Below are positions 1 through 11,165 of a stretch of 64,000 nucleotides of DNA, piece by piece. The DNA comes from Lateolabrax maculatus (taxonomy: Eukaryota > Chordata > Actinopteri > Acropomatiformes > Lateolabracidae), in NCBI GenBank assembly GCA_031216445.1, contig CM062210.1:15325501-15389500 (forward strand), read 5' to 3'. The notes under the pieces are model-generated. The model did no database searches and was not told where the DNA came from. It saw only the letters and a program-made list of their open reading frames with translations. The translations under genes were made by a program, and so were the position numbers. Within the stretch, counting starts at the first letter, position 1. Each line of letters begins with the position of its first letter.

Positions 1-236
1 AACATTTCGATCACCCCCTGGTGGCTGGTTCCAGTATCTGTCATAAGCCCTGCCCCCACCACATGTTAGTGGACGGGACACAGGCCAAACTAAAAAATCA
101 AAGTACACATCAAATACATTTTTGCCAAAAATGGCTTTTGTCATCTTGTTGGTTTATGTTCAAGTTGTCAATTTTCTTTTAAGTTTGGTTTTACTTAGTT
201 ATTTGATGCTATAAAGGGGTAGTGACGTCATGAAGG
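1..236. repeat. Teleost interspersed repeat, cut by window edge
   Basis: The stretch opens with CCCCCTGGTGGCTGG, continues through 'gtcataagccc' and 'gccaaactaaaaaatcaaag', and ends near 'ggggtagtgacgtcatgaag'. I recognise this order of motifs from many percomorph genomic sequences as a high-copy noncoding repeat. The family name is not known to me. The left boundary lies outside the window. No open frame is kept. Identification is from memory of the consensus, so the exact right edge is uncertain. Confidence 0.65.
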
Positions 237-1878
237 CACCTGCAGAGGAGAGTAACTTAAGCTAACTAACTTTAAATAACCATGACTGTCTATTTCAAAC
301 CAAAAAAATTAGTTTTTCTACAGTAAACTGTACTTGAGGAATCTGAGCGATCTTTGCAGTTTTTAGGCAAAGTTAAATTTGGGTTTCATAAGCCAATCAG
401 TAAGGTAATGTTATCAGCCGACTAGGCTATGGCCAAGACAAACAAGTATGGACATGTGCAGTGCATGCATGTAGATCAGGTGGTGCTGTATACAGTATGT
501 CTCAGGCTGCAGTCATTTCTATGTTTAATCTGTGATCCTGTAGATTCTGAGGTCATTACAGCCCGTGGGTTTTTGTTTCCTCTCCCTGGGGTCAATTTAT
601 TCCTGCACTCTAGGATCATTCAGGCTTGATTGGTATTCATGTAGGCCTGCTGTCTTAATATATAAAGGCTTTTGTGGACAGTATATTGAGTGAGCTGATT
701 GTTTCACACTCTGTACTGTCGACAGGAAATAATACACCTACTATGTTAAAAGGCTTTCCTTTTGTCTACTTGTTTATGGGTCTTTAAGGTTTGTCCTCTT
801 TAGAATTTCGCTTTCACGCTACTCTCTCTTGGGCGTGACATGAAAGAACATTATCGTAGTTTTATGTGACAGCATTTGCAAAATCCGCTCAGCTGAGGAC
901 AAACAAGTCTCCACTGTGGTCTGAATGGATCATAGCACCAGAATCGTGTCTATTGGTGCAAGTTTGACATATTGCCAGAGGTTCCAAGTCCTTTTTATGT
1001 CCTAGTCCTATATGTCTAGTATTGATGAAATACATTACTATCACAGACTCCAGTTCCTTAGGCAACTGTCTTCCAGAGAGTTGTTGCCCACACATGACAG
1101 GATGTTTACTTAGTTTTCTACCATGGCAATAGCGTGTAAACACCTCAGTGTGTACTGTCCTCTCTGGTAAACATACCTTCCCGTACACATTCTTTATGGC
1201 AAGGTGCCTTTGAAGGTCAAAAAATGTGATACTAAGAGAAAAGAGATTGCGAGAGAATATCTTGCGACAGCAAAGAATAAAGGAGCTAAAGTACCTTTCA
1301 AATCCAGACTTGTTCTCGTGATAATGTCTGAAATATTTTGTCGTCTTTGCGGTTATTGGCGGATACACAAAGGATGTTCACTTGCGAGACATTGTAACTG
1401 TCTGAATGCCCCTGAGTTCTGTTGAATAATATGTTGAATTTTATAAACCAATTAAAGTGCAGCCAACCTTGGCCTGTGTGTAACTTAAGAAGTCGTGTGA
1501 AACATTACTAGTCCTAAAGTCCTCTGCTTTCCAACATTTGTGAATAAATATTGAATCATCCTTCAAAGCTGGTGTATTACATGCATGTCACAGGGAGACT
1601 ATTTCAGTCCTCCTCCCCATTTGACACTGATCTGGGGCATTTTATCGAGGGCAAGGGAGAGAATGGAGACATTAATGGGTGCTGTAATTGCATGGCAAGG
1701 CTAAAATAGAAAGATGAGTGAAAAAAGATAAAATCAGAAAAAAATGGTAAAGTGCTGCTGTAAAAGATACCCGAGAAGAATCTGAATACATCTCAGCACA
1801 AATGTTTGACAAATTGTAGCCGGGACCCAAGCCAATATTTCGGGAAAAACATACAGTATGTGTTCGGTGCAGACTAAA
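237..1878. other. Unassigned noncoding stretch
   Basis: No recognised gene or repeat. The longest open frame in the window (159 codons, minus strand, 889-1368) lies here. It opens with GTG rather than ATG, has no recognisable domain, and overlaps a 73-codon plus-strand frame, so I read it as chance. The sequence is AT-rich with scattered short T and A runs. Confidence 0.5.
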
Positions 1879-2362
1879 GGGCCGTCCACACCAAGAACGA
1901 TAACTATAAAGATATCTATAAATATATCATTTAAAAAATCGTTCTACCTCAAGTGGACAGCGGGGTCCACACCACAACTATAACGTCGACGACAGTGACG
2001 AACCATATCACTTGGATCACTTTCAGAGCGATTTGATGATCGATAGAAACACTGACAGCCAATCAAAATCCATCAGAATTTCCAAGGCCTCAAGTTCACA
2101 TCACCTTATCTAACACTTATATACCATCATATTTCATTTCATCATATATAAGTAATTTTACCTGAAACTTACTGCCAAACTGGGGTTTCTGGAGTTCGTT
2201 TGGTCCTTGCAGAGCAGCGTACAAAACATCCACTTTCCTAAGCTGCTGACACAGCTGGATCACACAGCGCGCTCTTGGCGCCGCTGTTTACAGAACTTTA
2301 TCGTTCATCAGTGTGGGTGCTCATAAAGTTATTGTTATGGTTACCTTTATAGTTGGTGCCTA
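1879..2362. mobile_element. Decayed terminal-inverted-repeat DNA element
   Basis: The left end reads GGGCCGTCCACACCAAGAAC followed by 'gataactataaagatatc'. The right end read on the other strand gives 'ggcaccaactataaaggtaaccataacaataac'. The shared 'cacca...actataaag' block in inverted orientation marks degenerate terminal repeats. A second inner copy, 'gtccacaccacaactataacg', sits near 1965. This type is common in teleosts as a short non-autonomous DNA transposon. There is no coding capacity. The superfamily is not certain and no clean target duplication was found. Confidence 0.6.
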
Positions 2363-2439
2363 CATCGAGGCACATGTCTGACTTTACATGTGCCTCTAGA
2401 CACTCACAGCTTAAATAAATCCACACCAGCACAAATTAC

Positions 2440-2700
2440 ATTGTCGGTCTGTCCACCACTTTGATCCAAACTAAAATATCTCAACAACTATCAGATGGAT
2501 TGCCATGAAATGAAGTACAGACGTTAATGGTCTCCAGAGGAAGACGCTCATTGACTTTGTTGATCCCCTGACTTTTCCTCTAGAGCCATGTCAGTCATAT
2601 CAAAGTGGGCATGTTAGAGTGCAGACATTAGCATTAAGCTCAAAGCACCATTGTGCCTCAGTACAGCCTCGCAGAGCTGTTAGAATGGCTATAGAGTCCT
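2440..2700 (+). repeat. Teleost dispersed repeat, internally deleted copy
   Basis: The left part carries 'gtctgtccaccactttgatcc', 'caactatcagatggattgcc' and 'gatcccctgacttttcctct'. The right part carries 'attagcattaagctcaaagc' and 'gcctcgcagagctgttag'. In the family as I remember it, these halves are separated by several hundred bases of near-repeated sequence, so this copy has lost its middle. It is noncoding and high-copy in spiny-rayed fishes. A shorter piece in the opposite orientation lies at 50,641-50,690. Confidence 0.75.
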
Positions 2701-3221
2701 AAGCCGTTTTCACATATTAAGTCCGGATGATGTCTGGAGTTGCCCTTTCACACATGTTGCACACAGCAGGAGAATTTATGTCAGACGCTTTCTCAACTAC
2801 TGGAAATACTCTGTTTGGTTGAAGCGGGGGTGCAGGACGCAGGACGTGATGCAAAAAGTCACTGCGGTTGTAATTCAGCGTTTTTCAAATTTTCACCAGA
2901 AATAAAAAACAAAACAAAACATTTTTTTCTGGTGAAAGTCGTATCTTCCATTAGCAGTATCTTCACAGCAGAGCGTTCAGGCCCGGTCAAAACAACGCAG
3001 CTTAGCTGGCTGCGTTTATCCAGCACCAGCCGCATGTGTAAAATATAGCAGCGGTGGATGAGAGGGGAGTTGACTGCTGGAAGTCATTAACATGCTCACT
3101 CGCTCGCTGTGAATTGGCCGGACCATTAAATGCTTTATTCACACATGGGCTCATTCGGACATTATGTGGACTTTGTACTAGGGAGCTGGCAGGTTAAAGT
3201 TGGTTTAAAGTTCGCTCAAAC

Positions 3222-3656
3222 CAGGCCTGGAATTTCATATTGTTAGGGGAAAAGCCACTTGGCCTGCAGCAGGGCCATTTTTTTGAGGGCACAGAGGCCA
3301 AACTTTAAAAAATTGATTTTGATTTCACTTAAATAAGAATCCATTTCTAAAAGCATTAATGCCTTCACTTCACTGTCTCCACTGATCATCGCGACCCCTC
3401 CGCTCTGCTGTTGTGACTTCCCTACCGCGTTCTGTCTGTGAGTGTGGAGCAGCTCAACCAGAGGAGAGCCTGCAGCGTGATAATTATGCTAAAACGTTAA
3501 AAAAGCACAGATAAAAGAACCGGTAATGTCTGAGCTCATCAATACTACGGTTTTTAATCATTTAAACCCGGGGTCTGTTTAAAAGAAGGAAAAGGGCCAG
3601 ACAGAGGGGCGACAATGGCCATGGCCGTCATGGCCGCCAGTGAAGTTCCTGCCCTG
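3222..3656. mobile_element. Non-autonomous hAT-like element with 8-bp target duplication
   Basis: The terminal repeats are CAGGCCTGGAATTTCA on the left and, on the opposite strand at the right, CAGGGCAGGAACTTCA (13 of 16 match). The flanking 8-mers are GCTCAAAC (3214-3221) and GCTCCAAC (3657-3664), 7 of 8 identical, as expected for a hAT target-site duplication. The element is 435 bp and noncoding. It lies within the MITE at 2701-3760. Its interior (about 3400-3575) holds a block shared with the element at 26.1-27.6 kb. Confidence 0.7.
3400..3575 (+). repeat. Dispersed block, copy A
   Basis: Contains 'gagcagctcaacc', 'gagagcctgcagcgt', 'gaaccggtaatgtctgag', 'caatactacg' and 'gggtctgttta'. 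The same words occur in the same order and orientation at 27,145-27,310 with small differences. This is internal cargo of the hAT-like element at 3222-3656. I also recognise the block as repeated elsewhere in percomorph genomes. Noncoding. Confidence 0.7.
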
Positions 3657-3760
3657 GCTCCAACTGATTTGGAAATTTGCATTCACACATACAGTTTGTC
3701 CGGACAATGTCTGGATAATTTTAGGGCAGCAGTGCATGTGTGAAAGGGCCTTTTGTCTTG

Positions 3761-5879
3761 ATAAATTGTCATTTACGCAGTTAACCCCTTTCTGCAGTGC
3801 CCCCTGGTGTGTGGACTCGGCATCTACAGTTTGTTTACGTGTGAAACACGTTTCTCATTATTAAGTTATATATAGTACAAATGCAGGTCTCAAAATTCTA
3901 AGTGAATTTTTGAAGTGATATCGTGGGGCCCACCTTCTATTTTTATTACAACATTATTAGTTTTATTTTTATATTTTTTGTTCACGAAAAACCATGGCAA
4001 TGTAAAGTTTGTCTTGGTTGGAGTTGTTGGAGGAGATTTGTAGGAGTAAATCTGAGGGAGAGAGTGACTGATGTTTTGCTATTGGGGGCATTTTGACACT
4101 TTTGTGGAGGTCAAAGAGGTCCTCCTCGACATGTAAGTAGTCATGTTTCTAATACTTTTAGTCCCTTTCACAACCCCATTGTTAGCACTTTGGGCACTGT
4201 GCAGTCACAAGCGAGCCCAGTTACTTATACACTGTATAGCTCAATCTATACAGTAAGGCTGTCTCACATTGCGAACATGGGAGTGATTGCATTTAGTGGG
4301 ACACATTTTATTTCATATAACTGATGTTTGCCAGTTTGAATTCTTGTCATCTCCGCTTCACAGTGATCTGCAGAGGGCCAGAGGACTGGATAACTCAATT
4401 TCAGCTATGTCAGACAGATGATGCAAATAGTTGTAAAGTCACCTAAAGAAACAAAATCATATGCTACAGATGAGCTGGAAGCAAACTTTAGGATATTGGG
4501 GTGCTATTGGAATAATAAATTTAACCTAATAAGTTATTTCATGTATAACAAAGCAACATTTCTTAACCAATGTCAAAACATGTGTGAGAGCTGTAACGTT
4601 TCTATCATGTTTCCTTTTTATTTAATCTGTTAGACAATCTGCATCATATCACTCAAAGACAAATTAAGGTTATCTGCCCTTCGTAACTTAATCAAACATG
4701 CTTTTGACTTTTATGTATTTTGTTCACATCAAAGACAGCCAGCTTCAAAGCCACCTCCCATCCAACAAGCGCTGCCTCTGTGATGAAAGTTCGGACCCTG
4801 GTCATTTTCCAGTTTATTATCTTTCAGATGTCTGTAATGTGCTATAGTAAGACTGAATAATGAACTGGCGGTTGTCTTAACACACACAACCACTTACATA
4901 TTTACATAGAGTAGTTATATCTTGATCACCCTTTACATGAATTGGATACCTCTGACTGCAATGTATGCTATGAATTTAGACGCTTAAGATTTAAAACCGA
5001 CGAAAGAAGTGAGTCAAGTCTATTTAACAAATCAATAAGGTGAGTGCATTGCAGTAAAGTGGGTTTACTCCCCATTACATTCCTGGTTATAGCCTGTGTT
5101 TACCTATGGCACTAAAAGAGAATAACACAGTCATGGAACAAATAAACAACAATACGGTTCAACAGATTCTATACCAGGGCATTTCAATCCATGTGAAGTG
5201 TCTCCAGAACACTGGCTTACTCGGGGGGGGTCTATTTAAGTACTCACATGTTGCAATTAAGCTACCCTGTGAGAGGCATTGTACTACAACATTAGGGTGA
5301 TATTGTACAGAAACATGACATTGGCAATTTAAAGCCTGTAAATGCTTTGTGAGGAGTGGATGAGAAGAAGCAAAGCCCAGTCCTCGGATCAAAGTCTCAC
5401 TAATCCCACCTGCTGATTGCCCCGGTAATGATAATGTTTTGATTGGTCCTCAGAGAGGCATGGTCTGCCGTTATTGAAAGGGCTCCAAGGACGACTTCCT
5501 ATATTACAACTTAAATTTGCAATGTCTCTTTTAACCTTGTTGATGCGGGACAAATTGTAAATGTTTGTAAATGTGAGTAAGTGTGTGAGTAGAACAGACG
5601 TAAAACTACCTGTCAGGGTTTGTTTTGTGCAGGCAGCAACAAGCCTCATGATGATGCATTGTTAAATCACTACAATAGCTGAAAACAAATCAAATTTATC
5701 TTGTTGTATCTAGTGAGTTCATTCACTGAGAAAACATCAGCTTGTTGCTATTAACGTGCAACACAGCTTACAAATGCATCACACTCACACAGATCTTGTC
5801 AGGTGCAGAGCCTGACACGGAGGCCCCCTTTTAACAATTCCCCTTGAATTAGATTTCACTCTTGACTTAATCTCTTTAT
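3761..5879. other. Unassigned noncoding stretch
   Basis: No gene or recognised repeat. Open frames here (60-86 codons) overlap on both strands and have no family resemblance. A short G run lies at 5223-5230. The sequence is AT-rich throughout. Confidence 0.5.
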
Positions 5880-6190
5880 TCGTGTGGAGAGGCTTTTTTT
5901 TTTTGTCAAGGAGGTTGTGCATGATGTGGCTTAATCCTTCTGCCTGCATGGGCACAGGCAGGCCTTTGATCAGCTCCTGTTTGATGAGAGATATCGACAG
6001 ACCTCATCTGACACGGTGGACAGCGCGCCGCCGAGCCCCGCCGCCCTCTCCTCCTGCACTTGTTGAGGTTGATGAGATTAAAAGAGGGGAAGATGGAAGC
6101 GTCAAATGTCGGGAAACACGGAGAAGAGAAAAATTGCAGCGGCAGTGGCAACTGGCTAGACCTTGACTTGATTTATGAGTGCACTCCATT
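5880..6190. other. GC-rich pocket with CpG cluster
   Basis: A local rise in GC and CpG, densest at about 6020-6060 ('cagcgcgccgccgagccccg'), stands out from the AT-rich surroundings. Three overlapping frames are open across it on both strands, which is what high GC alone gives, so there is no sound coding case. It starts after a T run and contains a TAATCC core near 5931. It could be a conserved regulatory element, an old CpG-island remnant or a noncoding exon. The sequence alone cannot decide. Confidence 0.3.
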
Positions 6191-7318
6191 TCTTTTTTTT
6201 TATCCCCCCCCCCCCGGGTGTTCCCCTCTCTCTCGCGGTCTCATTGTGCATACATATGAGTAGCACAAAAGCAGAAATATGAGCACACACGTGCAAACAG
6301 AAACACGCAGACTCCACTTCCTGCCTCTGCAGAAGGTTAATAATGATCTCTGGTGTGACTTTTTTAAGGGGTCAAATCGGACACAAAATCAGATCTTGGT
6401 TTGTGCATGAATGCTGTTTCCCAATGGTTCATTGTCCCCCTTTGTGGCTGCGTGACATTTAGAAACACCAATAATGTGCTAATGATGCAGTATTTTCATA
6501 GAGCTGCCCCATGCCCCCAATGGCAGGTACTGCAGCTTTCTCTTGTTTGCCCTCTGTAAAGAGTCAAACACTTAATTAATGTCCAATTTAACCCAAGACA
6601 AAGGTGGCTGAGGATGTGCTCATATGATATGACATACAGCCTTTTTTTTCTTGTCACCAAGGTGCCAGCGGGCTGTCTACAGTAAAAAGTCACTGTTTTT
6701 TTTATCTAGATCTAGGTTCAGCTAGAACATGTGATGCTTGAGTTCTCAACAATTTTATTTGAACAAATTGTATTAGTTCATACCTAGAGGAACAGCAAAT
6801 CAGAAATCTCATGAAAAAACACACACAGAGGCTACTCTGAATACTAATTCTACATCAAAAATGTACTTATGCATGTACCTGGGTGTTTCGATATTACTTG
6901 GTTAGTTTATTTTCACCGGACATGTCATGAAAAGTGTATTAAGCATCTAAAGTGGATTTGTCCTCCAGTATCCCAAAAGCGGCTCATCAGTAGCATTTCT
7001 CATTCTGTACTGAAATTGAGGAACACAATATTTTTTGTTGTTTTCTATCCACTGGTTGTAAGAACACAACACAGATTCAAAAATGATCACCCAAGAAGTA
7101 CAGTTTGTTCATATTTAACTTTTTTGCATTAGCAATTCCATTATGAGGGGAAATTAAAACGACCTTTAATGCATTCAGCTTATGAGAGACAACATTAATG
7201 TCGTATGTATATTTCATACATGAATCAACAAATATGACAAGACATCACATGTATGACAAGATAGTGTTTATCTGACAAAACATGTAAAACTTGCAATAAA
7301 TAGTTCTTTGAGACGAAC
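6191..7318. other. Unassigned noncoding stretch with C run
   Basis: Opens with a T run and a C run (about 6191-6217). The rest is AT-rich without a recognised repeat or gene. Confidence 0.5.
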
Positions 7319-7357
7319 GTGCGCGCACACACGCGCACACACACACACACACACACA
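7319..7357. repeat. CA/CG dinucleotide microsatellite
   Basis: An alternating purine-pyrimidine tract, 'gtgcgcgcacacacgcgcac' followed by (AC)n. The mixed GC/AC composition makes it a plausible Z-DNA-forming stretch. Likely length-polymorphic. Confidence 0.9.
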
Positions 7358-10300
7358 GTGGCTAGAGTGAGAGAGGCTGACGTCTTGTCAGAGCAAAACG
7401 CCCTTTGCTGAGAAAATAACCCTGCCTCAACCTCTCCCCCACACACAAGAATAGAAGTGCATTTGAAAGCTATTTTTTCCCAATTTGCTTCTGTTTAAGC
7501 AGATTGTCAACTACTGAATACCAAAGCCTGGCTGCCCCCTGACATTATTCATGGCGCAGTGGACCAGGCTCACAGAGTGGAAGAATTAGAAATTACTGAA
7601 AGAAATTCAAAACAAAGAGCACTTGAGCCACGATCTGCGAGGGCTGAAGGCATGGGACGTTTTTTTTTTTCGTCCTCTTTTTCTCTTTAAGCCAGGAGTT
7701 ATATTATGGGTGCAATTTAATATCTGAGAGGAGGGAGGGATCTGGATTTTCATAATCTTATGATAAGGAAAGGGATTAAGAATAAAGAAGGGATTAATTC
7801 GCTTGATCTGCCAATATGGTGGACCAACAATTTTCCCCCCAGGAAGTGATATGTTCTTCTCCTTGTACAAACCTAAGTATAACCCAATTACTATTCTCTG
7901 AAGAAACTTAATTTGGTCACATCATGTTTTGATGAGTGGCCCTGGCTCAGTAATATCTCACTCTGACCTCCCATGATCTGTCACCTGTTGAAATGCTCCG
8001 GTAATAACGTGTGTACAATAAGAAAATAAAGATCAAATGTTTGGATGAACTAAAGGACACATGTGTGATACAGTAATTACCTAGATATGTAATTGTGTAA
8101 AGTGAGGTCGCACTAAATGAGCCTGGAAGTGAGTGCAAGTACAACCAAGTGGTCCATCAGAGCAGACAGTGAAATGGCTGGCATTCATTTACTGTTGTAT
8201 GACATAATGATGGCCTGACACTAGTGATGAATGACTCATGCACACACAAGTGGACGCCAAGACCTGAATGCAAAGGCTTTGAAATGCGTATGAAAAAAAA
8301 AAATCAAAGATTATAATTTCAAAAATGTATAGTTCCCAAACTCAGTAAAGAGAACACTGACTAAACTCAGATGTCACCCACAGGCTTCTGAAAGAACAAT
8401 GTGAAGCCTGACATTTGGGTTTATAGCTAAGCCACACTTTTTTAAAATATAGATTTAGAAAATATAGATCTAGACTCCCCCTAGATTTGGATGTAGGGTG
8501 GATCCTGGTTGCAGGCGAGGCAGGTCAAGCAAACACAAAATCCCGAGAAAATACTCCAGGCATATGCCTCTTGACTCCTTAATATCTTCTTAATGGAACA
8601 CTAGACCTTTGTCGACGCAGACATTTTCACTTTGGCATTGATTAGTTAGGACAAAAAAGAACATTTCCAAACAGAAAATGGCTTACATGACCACAGTGTC
8701 ACACTGAATAATGAAGTGAAACAAAATGGCAAATCAGTCTTATTACTACACCTGTAGTTACCTGTTTGGCAAGACAGAACATTCTCTGGGTACAAAATCT
8801 AAAGCCACTATTTGGAGAATTTGAACATTTCCAACTCTTGCTACTACCCCAGTGATAAATGTTCAATTTACCTCTGCACAGGTTTCAACAGTAGTACACA
8901 ACAGGAGGGGACTGTTGTTATTCCAGTGAAAATAAAGTTCCTCAACATGAAGCAGCATCCTCTTTGCAACAAGAAGCAACAAAACAGAGTTGCATTTCAG
9001 AAAATGTCCTCATTTGCTTAATGTAGGGTACTACATTTTATTTGACAGTGAAATTGACAGTGATAATTGATATATATTACATGTTGCTACATGAAAAACC
9101 CTCAATCAAACACACCCATCTACAAAGCAGTGGTTCCTACATGCCACTCAGTACAGAGAGAGACAATCATCTCAAAGCCTGGTGCTTTATGAGGTTTATA
9201 ATAGGCACTGATCTCTATCTGCAGTGGGGAGGGAAGATGGAGGTGATTAGAAGTTGATGCTCCCTCAGGCTTGGGATTATGGTAAATATACCGGCTGTCT
9301 CTAGGGATCATTAAAAACAGCTTCCTCATCCCCTCCAAGTGACTGCTTATGTTACTGGACCCTTGGAGGCAAAGCAAAACCAGCCACCACTTCTGTTTAT
9401 AGGGAAATAGTGTACGGTACAGTATATTGTAAGACAGATTTCCATTAGGAATGTGCAGTTTTGAAGCGTACTTACTGTGGTATGTTAAGTATGCTGTTTT
9501 AGAGGAGAGTCAAATATTTAATGAAAAGGACATGACGGATGTTTTTCAGTGTTATTGCACATCTTGCTTCGAAGAAAATAGCCACATTTCATTTTAAAAC
9601 ACATCAGTGTATTTAGTTAGTTAGTAATTAGTTCTAATGGTTGCCTCGGTACTCATGAGAAAAGCAGAAATGAAAATAAACCAGATAAGCTATAAAAATT
9701 TAAACTCATCCTACCAGTCCATCTACAGCTAATAACGGCTCTTTAACAATTGATCCATTATAAACTTTTCCCGTGGGCAAATGAACAAGCTTTGTTTTTA
9801 CTCAGCCTGTCTGCTGGCAGGCGAGACTTTAAGTCACACCATTCAAAACCAACATGTTAAAGCCCACTGAGATATACAGGGTCAATAAGCGTACTCCCAC
9901 ACTCGCTGTGATGGCAGTGAAGCCACATCACCCAGCAACGGACTTTGCCCTCTGGGAGGTCCATGCTGAGGCTGTGACAGCCTTCAAGCTTTCACACACT
10001 TCTCACCTTCTACAGAGAAACTGTTGGAAAGGCTTTGACATGAGATGAAATAAATAAATAGTAAGATCATCAGGCCCCTTAAATAGCAGCTCACAATATC
10101 AGTGATAGATGCCTCAATTGTTTGTTATTTTTGAAACAAAGGATCCTTGACTGAGTTGACAAAGGCAGGCTCCTCATTTCTAGCTTGCAGCTGTTGATTT
10201 TACTGTCTGTATTAAGAACTGTTGTTCGCCGATTCTCTTTTAGTTAGCATCCTCACTAGTTGATGATCCCTGTAGAGGACATGGAGAAAAATGCGGTGTA

Positions 10301-10794
10301 GAGCGAGTTAGGCCCAGTGTTAGAAGTATGACAAGAATCAGACTGTTTTTTTTATTCTAACACAACCCTGCTTAGAAGATTGGCCTCTGTTCCCCCTCCT
10401 GTTTGACTGGCATGGGTCTTTGTTCTGTTTTATTTATGTAATGTTGTTATTCATGCTTAGCTTCCTGTTTTATTTTGTAGTAGTCTCCAGTCCTTATATG
10501 TCTTTTACTTCACTTCCTGTCCTTGTGTGTTTCCCGCCTTTATGACTGGTGATGTGCTCCTTGGCCTCGGAAGTGACGCTCGGTTACTGATGTAGGTAGT
10601 AAGCTGGTAAGGTGGGCATGCTAACAGTGATTTTACCTTGCATAACACAGGAGCAGCTAGTGTAGCGCTGCCTCGATCGGTTAGTTTGATTGTGTTATTG
10701 TGTGTCTTTGGTGTTTTAACACATTAGTTCGGATCCATACTAACGTGTTACGTGTATTGAGGCAGTGGCAGACCTGCAACTCATGTGCTCTGCG
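7358..10794. other. Unassigned noncoding stretch
   Basis: No gene. 10,340-10,560 has runs such as 'cttcctgttttattttgtag' and 'cacttcctgtcc', which resemble the 3' part of a teleost retroelement-type repeat. I am not sure enough to delimit it. Elsewhere there are only short A/T runs and small tandem steps ('tagttagttagtaattag' near 9618). Confidence 0.45.
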
Positions 10795-10844
10795 AGGTAA
10801 AATGTTTTTCTCAAAAAAGAGTCTGGTTGCTTTGAAGAGCAGTT

Positions 10845-10891
10845 TCAGACAGCCCTTTCCAGACAGTTCCCCGTCGGAAAGGGCTGTCTGA
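10845..10891. repeat. Perfect 16-bp inverted repeat (hairpin)
   Basis: TCAGACAGCCCTTTCC at 10,845-10,860 is followed by a 15-nt loop and its exact reverse complement at 10,876-10,891. It sits in the TTAA-ended element, whose family carries this inverted repeat as an internal feature. Confidence 0.85.
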
Positions 10892-11026
10892 CAGCAAAGT
10901 AAAGCATTGAAAATATTCTAATTATAGCGTACACTTAAACTGATATGGATTTCTGTATGTGGGCCTTTTTTTTAAGGTGGCTAAAATACGTTTTGGATGC
11001 TGAGCCCATCCACAGCAGTATGTTGC

Positions 11027-11058
11027 TGAGCGAGTATGTTGCTGAGCGTCCATGTTGG
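11027..11058. repeat. Tandem duplication of a 16-mer
   Basis: AGTATGTTGCTGAGCG occurs twice head to tail with no difference. The duplication seems private to this copy of the TTAA-ended element, so it is probably a recent slippage event. Confidence 0.9.
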
Positions 11059-11165
11059 GACGGCGGTTAGCTTCTCCAAACAGCGGGCACGCTGACCGTC
11101 ATCTAATTTAGGTAGATAAGTAACTCATACAACCCCACTTTAATAAATCCGAACTATCCCTTTAA

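Larger units (their letters stand above)
2701..3760. mobile_element. MITE-like element split by a hAT insertion
   Basis: The left end has 'aagtccggatgatgtctgg' and GCCCTTTCACACATG. The right end has 'tgtccggacaatgtctgg' and 'gcatgtgtgaaagggcc', the inverted counterparts. Similar words ('ttcacacatgggctcattcggacattatg') recur near 3140-3170, so the element has internal sub-repeats. A hAT-like insertion at 3222-3656 interrupts it: joining the flanks restores a smooth run from 'aaagttcgctcaaac' into 'tgatttggaaatttg'. It is non-autonomous with no transposase frame. Confidence 0.6.
10795..11165 (-). mobile_element. TTAA-ended DNA element fragment
   Basis: The right end reads 'ccgaactatccctttaa', so on the other strand the element starts TTAAAGGGATAGTTCGG, a terminus I know from percomorph MITE-like repeats. 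Inside are 'tttaaggtggctaaaatacg', 'gagcccatccacagcag' and 'gcgggcacgctgaccgtcat', all part of that family. The opposite end is missing or beyond recognition. A perfect hairpin (10,845-10,891) and a tandem 16-mer (11,027-11,058) lie inside. TTAA flanking suggests Kolobok- or piggyBac-type target choice (inference). Confidence 0.6.

Noticed and set aside
889..1368. 159-codon minus-strand open frame, longest in the window
   Set aside because: Starts with GTG, no domain or signal recognised, overlapped by a plus-strand frame. One frame of this length is not surprising in 64 kb searched in six frames.
5882..6166. 94-codon plus-strand frame in the GC-rich pocket
   Set aside because: Two other frames on the minus strand are open over the same bases, as expected from GC content alone; no protein match recognised.
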